Of a stretch of 64,000 bases of DNA, positions 36,332 through 50,158 are shown piece after piece (positions within the stretch are counted from its first letter, which is position 1; every line of letters begins with the position of its first letter). The translations under genes were made by a program, and so were the position numbers. The notes beneath the pieces are model-generated. The model was not told the origin of the DNA. It saw only the letters and a list, made by a program, of their open reading frames with translations, and ran no database searches. This DNA is from Closterium sp. Naga37s-1 (lineage: Eukaryota; Streptophyta; Zygnematophyceae; Desmidiales; Closteriaceae). Where the stretch lies: the NCBI GenBank assembly GCA_947471745.1, contig CANJKZ010000084.1:2216501-2280500 (forward strand), given 5' to 3'.

Positions 36332-39300
36332 GCGGAGCACGGCATCCGCCAGACTTTCACGCTTCTGGCCTCTCCGCAGCAGAATGGGGTTGCTGAGCGC
36401 CGCATTGGCTTAGTCATGGAGGTCGCTCGTACCTCCATGATCCATGCGGCTGCCCCCCATTTTCTGTGGCCGTTTGTGGTCCGGTACGCCGCGCATCAGC
36501 TCAACCTTTGGCCCCGTGTCTCCTTGCCGGAGACCTCGCCCACACTGCTGTGGACGGGGAAGGTTGGCGACGCGTCGCGTTTCCGGGTCTGGGGTGCTCG
36601 TGCCTTTGTCCGCGATACCACCGCGGACAAGCTCTCCCCTTGCGCCATTCCTTGCGTCTTCCTTGGCCTTGTCCCTGACGCGCCTGGCTGGCAGTTTTAC
36701 GACCCCGCCGCGCGCCGTGTCTTTGCGTCTCAGGACGTCACCTTTGACGAGTCCGTCCCCTTTTACCGCCTCTTCCCCTACCGCACTGCTCCTCGCCCCC
36801 CCCCGCCGCTCTTTCTCGCCCCAGGTCCTCCCCAGGTAGACCCCCTCCCCGCGCCAGGTCCTGCTCCTTCAGGTGTCTCTCAGGTAGACCCCCCTGCGCC
36901 TGCGCCTGTTGAGGTCACTGGTGACTCCGGTCCTGCTGCGAGTGGTGCTGTCCCGGGGGGTGCGGAGCTTGGGGGTGCTGAGTCTGGGGGCGCTGAGCGT
37001 GTGGAGCCTGGAGGTGCTGCGTCTCGGGGTACTGCGTCTGGAGGTGCTGCGTCTGGGGGTGCTGAGCCTGTGTGTGCGGAGCCTGGGAGTGCTGAGTCTG
37101 GGGGTGAGTTGCCTGAGGGTTCTGAGACTGCTGTTACGCGGTCTCCTTGGAGTAGCCGTCTTCGTCCGCGTGTGCCCCTCACCTCCCAGCAGCTGCACGA
37201 CTGGTACGGTCGCCGTCGGCGTCCCACTTCTGCACCTTAGGGCTCTCCTGCTGGAGGTTCTTCTGCTGGTGTCGCTGGTCCCGGAGGTGCTCGTACTGGG
37301 AGTACTGGAGCTGCTGGGGCTGGTGGTGGTGCTGCTGGAGGTACTGGAGGTGCTGGAGCTGCTGGAGCTGCTGGAGGTGCTGGAGCTGCTGGGGGTGCTG
37401 GAGCTGCTGGAGGTGCTGGAGCTGCTGGTAGCACTGCTCAGCCGTGCCTGTTCTTTGCTCCGCCGTCTCCGTCGTCTCAGCCACCACCTGACTCTGCACT
37501 TCGCCAGGTTCTCAGTCTTCCCTCGTCTACTAGTCTTCCGTTACAGCCTGGCTCACCGCTGCCTGCTCCTTCTCCGTACACAGAGCAGCCTGGTGGCCTT
37601 GCAGAGCGTCGTGAGCCTGTTTCGCGTCCTGTCTCCCCTGTCAGTTCCAGTCGTCGTGTTCCTCGTCAGTGCCAGCCGGCTGTCTCCGGCCCTCCCCTTG
37701 TAGTTCGTCGTCCTTCCTCTCCTCCACCACGTGTTCCTCTGCCCCCTCCCCCTGCGTCCTCTCTGTCTGTCGTTGCTGACCCTGCGTCTGACCGGTTTCG
37801 TGCTGAGCACTCTACTGTCACGCGTCTGCTTGCCACTGTTGTCACTGACCCTTCGTTTGAGTCTGCTGCTGCGTTTGCCTTAGTCACTGAGCTTGTTGCC
37901 TTTGCTGCTCACTGTCGTCTAGACTACGCCGCCGGTCTTGTTGCTGAGTCTGCGTCTGTCTGTCCTCCGTCCGTCGGGGGTGAGTGTGCTCTTGGCACGG
38001 ACGTCCTTGAGGACAGGCAGGAGGACCTTGAGTGTCTTGCAGCCGCTGCGCCTCATCTCGTATCCATGTTGCTTGCCCCTGAGGGAGACCCGGATGCACC
38101 AGACATCTCTACCCCGCGCTCTTACGCTGAGGCGATCGCGGGTGAGTACTCCTCTCAGTGGCAGACAGCCATGGACGCAGAGATGGCATCCTGGAAGTCC
38201 ACAGGCACCTACGTCGACGAGGTTCCCCCTCCTGGGGCGAACATTGTCAGTGGCATGTTGATTTTCAGGGTGAAGCGGCCGCCAGGTTCTCCGCCTGTCT
38301 TCAAGGCTCGTTACGTGGCTCGAGGCTTCAGTCAGCGAGAGGGAGTTGACTTCTTCCAGACCTTCTCCCCCACCCCGAAGATGACCACTCTTCAGGTGCT
38401 GCTGCACGTTGCCGCTCAGCGTGACTACGAGCTTCACTCTCTTGACTTCAGCACAGCCTTCTTACAGGGCAGCCTGCACGAGGAGATTTGGCTGCGCCGC
38501 CCTCCTGGCTTCACTGGGTCGTTCCCTCCTGGTACCCAGTGGAGCCTCCGGCGGCCGGTCTACGGTCTCCGCCAGGCGCCACGTGAGTGGCACGACACAC
38601 TGAGGACGACACTTGCGGCTATTGGGTTTGCTCCGTCGACTGCTGACCCGTCGCTGTTTTTACGCACTGACACTTCGCTGCCGCCGTTCTACGTTCTCGT
38701 GTACGTCGACGACTTGGTCTTTGTCACTGCTGACACTGAGGCTCTCGCCCTGGTGAAGTCGGAGCTGCAGAAGAGACACACGTGCACAGACCTGAGTGAA
38801 CTGCGCAGCTACCTTGGCTTGCAGATCACCCGGGACAGAGCACGCCGCACCATCACACTGACTCAGTCACACATGGTGCAACAGGTCCTTCAGCGCTTCG
38901 GTTTCACCTGGTCCTCAGCACAGGCCACTCCTCTGGCTACAGGTCACTCGCTCTCAGCTCCACCTTCGGACAAGTCCGTAGAGCCGAGTGGTCCTTACCC
39001 AGAGTTAGTGGGCTGCATCATGTACCTGATGACTTGCACTCGTCCTGACCTTGCGTACCCTCTTGGCCTTCTGGCTCGTTATGTGGCTCCTGGTCGGCAC
39101 CGAAAGGTGCACATGGATGCTGTCAAGAGGGTACTACGCTACTTGTGCAGTACATCGGGCATGGGGCTCGTGCTTGGAGGACGGGGTGACGTTGTCCTCA
39201 CTGGTCACTCGGACGCCTCTTGGGTTGACGACCAGGCTACGCAGCGGTCGTCACATGGTTACACCTTCAGCCTTGGCTCTGGTTCAGTTTCTTGGCGTTC

Positions 39301-39679
39301 TACATGCTCGTCTTCAGTTCTCGGCTCCAGTTGTGAGGCTGAGATCTACGCCACAGCCATGGCTGCACAGGAGCTTCGCTGGCTCACCTACCTGCTGACC
39401 GACTTGGGAGAGCGGCCTCGTTCTCCTCCAGTGCTGTACGTCGACAACAAGGCCGCCATTGCCTTGCGTCAGGAGCACAGACTGGAGCACAGAACGAAGC
39501 ACATCGCTCTCTGTTACTTTCTTGCTCGAGAGCTGCAGCAGCATGGCCAGCTTCGTCTTACCTACGTGGCCACTCGGGCCAACACTGCTGATATATTCAC
39601 CAAGGCACTTCCGCCTGGTGATCATCAGCGTTTCTGCACTTTGTTAGGCCTTGTGCCCACTCTTCCTCACTTGCTGTAG
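36332..39679 (+). pseudogene. Element I integrase C-terminus, RT and RNase H (one in-frame stop)
   Basis: A single reading frame stays open for about 3.3 kb apart from one TAG at 37238-37240. It starts inside integrase (HGIRQTFTLLASPQQNGVAE), passes AVRYAAHQLNLWPRVSLPE and QFYDPAARRVFASQDVTF, then a Pro/Gly/Ala-rich linker with GAAGGAG-like repeats (about 37290-37435). It then enters reverse transcriptase (GFSQREGVDFFQTFSP, YGLRQAPREWHD, LVYVDDLVFVTAD) and RNase H (SSCEAEIYATAMAAQELRW, ending PTLPHLL). Gag, protease and most of integrase were lost when the 5' LTR was fused to integrase at 36329. The RT YVDD and RNase H acidic residues are intact, so this is the best-preserved pol in the window. 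Confidence 0.93.
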
Positions 39680-39906
39680 GCTTTGTTTGTACCATGATTT
39701 ATATGTATTCCTGCATGCTTGTTCTTGTAGGTAGATTTCACTGTACTGTTGTTGTTACATATATATCTCTGCATGTGAACTGGCCTTGTGGCCTTCTTGC
39801 TTGTGCTCAGACTGCGTGGTGACGTTGTGATCCACCCTGAGCTTGCTTTGCACTTCCTGACTGGTCTTGTGACCCTCTGTTCTTCCCCACTCTGCCTATG
39901 GGGGTG

Positions 39907-40014
39907 TGTCAAACATATGTATATCTATGTTATAGTTTGGGTAGGCTTAGTGGGGTACACACTGTGGGGTACAACCCCTTAGGTTCATTTTTCTTTGTAC
40001 CAACCCTCTCGACA
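39907..40014 (+). repeat. 3' LTR of element I (108 bp)
   Basis: TGTCAAACATATGTATATC .. CCTCTCGACA, preceded by the polypurine tract TATGGGGGTG (about 39897-39906). No target duplication is evident against the left flank at 36256-36260. Confidence 0.88.
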
Positions 40015-40854
40015 GTCGACATCACTTTTGCCTCCTATTCTAACAGGATGCTCATCATTGTGAAGCCTATCACAGCTAATTAGACTACTTCTGTATACAT
40101 AGGATTAGGTAACGCTCCAGATAACTGGCCGAACTCCATTCACACACGAAACACCCTTCTACATTGGAACTCGGTATGAGACAAAACCAGAACAGGTTCC
40201 TGATTGATCAGATGAATTCAAAAAACATTTCTTATCAATCAGAAATCTCAAAAATTCATTTCTGGAAAATCAGATGAACTGGTTAAAATTTGTCTGAATA
40301 TCAGACTAACAGACAGAAAATTTCTGCTAGCGACGACCCTGGCTACACTGGCTCATCAGCACGATGAGAAGTGATATGGAGCGGCAGTGGATGGAGTGTT
40401 TGAGAGATAAAGCTGGGCAGGACAGGCCTCAGGTCAGCTACGCTGAAGGGAAGGAGCTTGAATTGAATTGAAGCCACTAGGATGCTAGGGGGGATGGAGG
40501 AAGAGGGAGAGCTACAGTGGTGGCAGGGGATACCGCTGGAAGCTGGAGGGACGACCGGTTTGGCACACCAGGAAGGTGTGCTGATCCCGCAGATGCACAG
40601 AAGAGGAGGGAGAGGAGGAAGAGGACAGAAGGAGGTGCCGGAAGAATTTCACGACTCAGACTATGACATGAAAGTCTACTTCAATCCTCCTCACTGGCCG
40701 CCTTTAGGGCCAGCGATTATGGCGCTAGAGGAGAAGCGGCCAGGAAATGACGCCGTGAGGCACAAGAGTCGGGAGTCGGAGCAGGAGCAAGAATGGAGGA
40801 GCAGAGGGGGGGTGAGCAGCGACCAAAGGTCAGGGAGGGCAGCAAGGTGCTTTC
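40015..40854. other. Intergenic region, likely including the 3' UTR of the APO-like gene
   Basis: 40015-40340 is AT-rich with no gene seen. 40482-40880 is open on the plus strand for 132 codons (rich in Gly, Glu and Arg), but it resembles nothing I know and overlaps the last exon of the minus-strand gene. I treat it as chance. Confidence 0.5.
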
Positions 40855-45833
<4,979 letters not shown>

Positions 45834-46800
45834 GTGACATGCGGGCGAGTAGAGAGAGGCTAGAGGAAACCAGTTGCAGACACGACATCGCCTGTCCTAG
45901 CTATAAGAAGACATCGGAGGATAAAAAGGTGGTCTGCTGCTAAGAAGCTGAGGGGAGATACAAGAGGGGGAGGAAAAATGGCGGAGTAGTCTGCTGCTGA
46001 GCAGCTGAGGGGGAGAATTACGAGGAGGGAAAGCAGTGGGAGGAAGCTGCAGCTGAGCAGATGAGGGGAGGAAATCGAGGAGTGATAGGGATGGGAGATT
46101 CTGCTGCTTAGCAGTTGAGGGGAGAATCACGAGGAGGAGAAGGGGGGGAAGGAGCACGGCTGCCAGGGGAAACCAGCAACCAACTGCAGCAGTTGAAGAG
46201 AAGCGAGAGGCGGAGGAAAGGGTGAGATGGAATGGGGAAAGAAGGGAGAGCGAAGAGGAGGAGGAGGGTGAAGGGGCGTAGTGTGTGGAGGAGCTGGTAA
46301 TGACGTGCAGCAAGATGCAGGGAAGCACACGAGAGGACGGGCAGTGCGCGCCACGAGGGAAGATGGGGCGCGAACTACGGGGTAGGACAGTGCGCGCATC
46401 ACAGAGTAGTTCGAGAGGCGCGCGACGGGGTAACACAGGGGGCGCGTGACAGCGGGATGGTGGGCATGCGCGACGGTAATGCAGGTCGCGCGCGACGAGG
46501 TAAACCAGGGCACGCGCGAGGATGGTGCAGGGCGCGCGCGAGGGTGGAGATGAGCGCGCACGACGATCGGAAAAGCGGGGGAGGAGGGGCCCGACGAAGC
46601 GGGAGGGGCGCGGGACTAAGGTAGGGGAGGTCCGCGAGGGTTCTAAGGAGGTCGCGCTATTGCTTGGGGCGTATCCGCGACGTGGGGAGAAAGGAATCGC
46701 TAGAGCAAGAGGTAACCTAAAAAAAAATCGACTGGCTAAGAGAGGATGTGAAAAAGGCCTAAGGGCCTAAAATGGACTAAGAAATAAAGATAAGAACGAA
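45834..46800. other. GC-rich upstream region with short imperfect repeats
   Basis: 45935-46140 has about four imperfect copies of a roughly 50-bp unit (CTGCTGCTGAGCAGCTGAGG then GGGAGAATTACGAGGAGG). 46430-46560 repeats GCGCGCGACGRGGTAA-like units. The long minus-strand frame 46436-45897 (Ser/Pro/Leu) is low complexity and I do not call it a gene. It may contain the promoter of the APO-like gene, but I see no clear TATA element. Confidence 0.55.
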
Positions 46801-46810
46801 ACGCCATGTT

Positions 46811-46979
46811 GGACGCGGGCACTCCCACCACATTTGCGTGATCGATCCTACGCAGGATCGCTTCTATACAGGTTTTAAAAAGGTTGGAAAAAAATTAGTT
46901 TGTAATTGCAGGTTTCCAGTGCGGTGACGGATCGAAATTTCACTTTCGATTGCCAAAATTGGTGCGAGTGCCCGCGTCC
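46811..46979. repeat. Inverted-repeat element, 20-bp arms
   Basis: Left arm GGACGCGGGCACTCCCACCA (46811-46830) and right arm TGGTGCGAGTGCCCGCGTCC (46960-46979) are inverted copies with one mismatch. The interior carries a smaller hairpin, CGATCCT-ACGC-AGGATCG. The size (169 bp) fits a MITE, but I see only a TT on each side as a possible target duplication. Confidence 0.65.
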
Positions 46980-47573
46980 TTGTGGTGGCCATACCTAGAG
47001 AAAAGTGTCGAGGTACATTTGATGAGTTGGAAAAGCCCTAATTGAACTTAGGTCTTGTTCATTTTACACTAAGAACTACCAATTTAAACTAAACTGAACC
47101 CTGAAGTTTAACTCGCTCTAGACATGACTAAATAATGAAATAAGACCATGATAAAAACCAGGGCGTGACCCAGACCGCCTCTGATCGCCCCGATCAGAGG
47201 CAATCAACAACTTCCTGGGAGCCAAGAAGCCAATTGCAGGCAATCGGGAGCAATCATTAGATCGCGATCAATTGATCGCCCCAACTCGATCAACCGCCTC
47301 GAACACCCCAATCAATACGATTTTCTACAATCAATCACGATCACTTGGTTGCATGGGGTTGGGTATCTTAGCGACGCCCGCGACAAGTTACGGTGTCACA
47401 TTAAGCTCGTCAAGCCGTCGCGCATGCATCAGTTCAAATCAATTTGTCGGCACATGGTATCAGGTAACGTTATATAATAGGAACCCTGTTCAGTGCACAG
47501 TAATCTATGAATATGAAAAAACTGTCAAATGTTGTAGTCTTAGTGATATATGTTATAGGGGGTACAACTGTTA
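46980..47573. other. AT-rich non-coding stretch with a perfect hairpin
   Basis: 47178-47200 is CCTCTGATCG-CCC-CGATCAGAGG, a perfect 10-bp stem with a 3-base loop, within a stretch rich in GATCG and CAATCA words (47160-47345). No gene is seen. Confidence 0.7.
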
Positions 47574-47740
47574 GGAAGTGGCTTCCAGGAACTCCAGCTC
47601 AAACTGCCTGTCCTTTAGGGCGTCACAGCCAAGGGCAGACTCACCCCCGACGGCCAGAGGACTGGTAGGAGGAGCAGCCACAAGACTGGTGGCGTAGTCA
47701 AGGCAGCGAGTAGAGGCAAACTCAGTGACTGCTCTGTGGG
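47574..47740 (-). pseudogene. Copia INT-RT linker fragment
   Basis: On the minus strand it matches the linker of elements I and F around HCRLDYAAGLV..PPSVGGECALGTDVLEDRQ (here AVGGESALGCDALKDRQ). It is a short isolated fragment, opposite in strand to element J. Confidence 0.65.
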
Positions 47741-49482
47741 GCATGTCGGCTTCTCAGTTGGTTGATTTCTTCGGAACTCCTCATGCTATGTATGCTCTTG
47801 TTGATGTCAAAGGTCCATTGGTGATCCTCGATTGATCCTAGGGAAGGGTTACAGGCTCGTTGTTCTGGGGAGTTATGGGCACACTGATCCGCTACTTAAC
47901 AAGCCCTTTTATCCCAATGGTCTAGTGGTTGGGATTCTGACATGGTATCAGAGCGAAGGTTTTGGGTTTGAATCCCAGTGTGTGCACTTTGGGCATCTCA
48001 GTGCGGGGGGGTGTCAGAGGTCCACTGGTGATCCCCGATTGATCATAGGAAAGGGTTACAGGCTCGTTGTCCGGGGGGGTTATGGGCGCACTGACCCGCT
48101 ACTTAACAAGCCCTTTTATCCCAATGGTCTAGTGGTTGGGATTCTGACAGTTGACTCTAGTGCTTCTGACTCTGTTTACCCAAGTGTTGTTAGCTTAGGT
48201 GCTAGTCTTGCTGAGGTGCCTGTTGCTAGTGTAGGTACTTGTGTAGACACTAGTCCAGGAGCTGCTCCGGAAGACGTTTCGCTGTCTTTCACTATGGATT
48301 CCGGAGCTTCCCACTGTTTCTTCCGCGACCACACGACGCTTACCCCGCTTCCTACGCCGGTCTCTGTAGCACTGGCTGATCCCACTTCGGGACCAGTCTC
48401 TGCTCGCTACACTACTACGCTTCCGTGCCCGGCTGTTCCCTCCGGTTCTCTGACCGGCTTCCACGTCCCCTCGTTCTCGAGGAACTTGGTGGGCGTGAGG
48501 CCGCTCGTGAGTCAGCACGTGGGTGTGTGGATTGAGCCTTCTGGCGAGACTGCGGTTTGTGTCGATGGGGACACGTACGCGCCTCTCGCCACCTTTACCG
48601 CTGAGCCAAGCTCTGGTCTCTACACACTTCACACTGGCCCCTGAGGACAGCAGCAACAGCAGCAGCAGCAGCAGCTACAGCCCCCGACCCCTGTCACTGT
48701 CCCGCGTCTCACCAGGTTGTCGTGTCTCCCCAGGTAGCTGTGTCTGGTCAGGTTCCAGTGTCTGGTCCAGTTGCTGCGTTGTGCTGCTGCCGCTCGCTTG
48801 CCCACCCCACTGTTTTGTGGCACCACCGGATGGGGCACCCGTCCATTTCTCGCCTGCGCGCAATGTCTAGTCAGCGTCTTGTCTTAGGCCTCTCGCGTGT
48901 CTTGCCGTCGTTGCCGCCTTCGCTTGCGCCACCCTGCAGTCCCTGCATCGAGGGCCGGCTGCGCGCCACCCCTCACTCCTCCTCCCTTCGTCCGGCCACT
49001 GAGCCCTTCGAGACTCTCCACTTGGACGTCTGGGGCCCCGCCTCGCGCCCTGGCCCTGGGCGAGAGAGTTTCTTTCTCGTGGTCGTTGACGACTACTCCC
49101 GCTACACCACAGTGTCCCCCCTGGCGAAGAAGTCTGAAGTGACTTCTACGCTGATCCGGTGGTTGCTTACCACTGCGAACACTCGTGTCAGCTGTCTTCA
49201 CTCCGATCGCAGGGGTGATTTTCGCTCTGGCATTCTCGCAAGATTTTGTCGCAAGCAGGGCATCCGTCAGTCCTGGACGCTTCCAGAGTCCCCACAGCAA
49301 AATGGGGTTGCTGAGCGTCGCATAGGCTTGGTCATGGAGATCGCCCGCACCTCCATGAATCACGCCCGTGCCCCCCATTTACTGTGGCCCTACGCGGTTC
49401 GGTACGCCGCTCACCAGCTGAACCTTTGGCCACGTGTCTCTCGGCCAGAGGTTTCACCGACCAGTCTTTGGACCAGGTCCCC
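47741..49482 (+). pseudogene. Element J gag end, protease and integrase, split by a miniature element
   Basis: The frame SQLVDFFGTPHAMYALV joins SSASDSVYPSVV once 47805-48154 is removed. The protease has FTMDSGASHCFFRD (about 48290). A frameshift and stop lie near 48644. GAG-pre-integrase has TVLWHHRMGHPSISRL and integrase HLDVWGPA, HSDRRGDF (normally DRGGEF) and SPQQNGVAERRIGLVME. The frame is cut at about 49482 inside SLWTRSP by the element K LTR. Same lineage as elements F and I. No LTR is identified for J. Confidence 0.88.
47805..48149 (+). mobile_element. Complete miniature LTR retrotransposon (TRIM/SMART-like, 345 bp)
   Basis: Two 138-bp LTRs (47805-47942 and 48012-48149, both TGTCA..TTCTGACA) flank a 69-bp interior made only of a primer binding site TGGTATCAGAGC (47943-47954), a short middle and a G7 polypurine tract (48005-48011). 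The 5-bp target duplication GTTGA is perfect (47800-47804 and 48150-48154). It has no coding capacity. The LTRs differ at about 11 positions, so it is old. A solo LTR of the family is at 25881-26021. The LTR end has an A-box-like TGGTCTAGTGG (47918-47928), and the interior a B-box-like GGTTTGAATCC (47965-47975), at tRNA-like spacing. Confidence 0.93.
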
Positions 49483-50119
49483 TGTGCCTAAAACGATTTC
49501 ATAAAGAATTGACGACACAACGTCGGTTTGAACGAACGGTACTATGGCAGCCACTATAGTCTTAGAACACAAATTAGGAAGAGTTACGAGTTGGGAATGA
49601 CTCCCAGCTCCTACAAACCCCAAGACCCGAGGTACAGTGATGTGGAATAGTGTCACACTGTCCCCAACCACGAAGGGTCTCGAAACTACCCTCCACAAGG
49701 GCCTACACCAAGGGAAATGTTACACTACACAAGGTAATGTAACTATTCTCAATATCTTGAAGTTTACCCTTTTGGATAGCTTTGAAATCACTTGAATCTT
49801 GAAACCAAGGCTCTGGTTCTTCAAGGTAATTTTTTCCTTGAGTTCTTGGAAGTCTGCTGCGCACACCTGCGACACACCGAACGTTCCACACACGACAAAA
49901 TAGAAAACCGCACACGACACGCAAACGACGACGTGACAGGCGACTAGCGATAACTCGCTATTGACTCGACACATACATTCAAAATCATGCCTCATCATTC
50001 ACACACTATTGTAAGCATGAAACATATATATTATCTCATGCCCTCATACCACTCCATGCACACACGCATGCCCGCACACGGACAACAAGCCGAATGCAAA
50101 CCGTAGGGTTGCACCAACA
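49483..50119 (-). repeat. 3' LTR of element K
   Basis: The inner end is secure: on the minus strand a polypurine tract CCGAGGGGGAGTT is followed by TGTTGGTGCAACCCTACGG at 50119. The outer end is placed at TGTGCCTAAAACG, where element J homology stops. Confidence 0.75.
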
Positions 50120-50158
50120 AACTCCCCCTCGGATTGTTGGCCTTAGGATCTGGTGCTC

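Noticed and set aside
36240-40175. GGAACTCGG on both sides of element I as a target duplication
   Set aside because: The right copy lies about 145 bp beyond the LTR end, so it is not an immediate duplication; likely chance or an unrelated repeat.
45897-46436. Minus-strand 179-codon Ser/Leu/Pro frame as a secreted protein
   Set aside because: It is low complexity over imperfect repeats, with no domain or intron evidence.
47911-47990. Functional tRNA gene
   Set aside because: The anticodon loop lacks the usual U before the anticodon and the acceptor strands do not pair at the right place. It is tRNA-like only, at an LTR junction.
47832-48644. Single coding gene starting at 47832
   Set aside because: The first third is non-coding LTR of the miniature element; only the part after 48150 is copia coding sequence.
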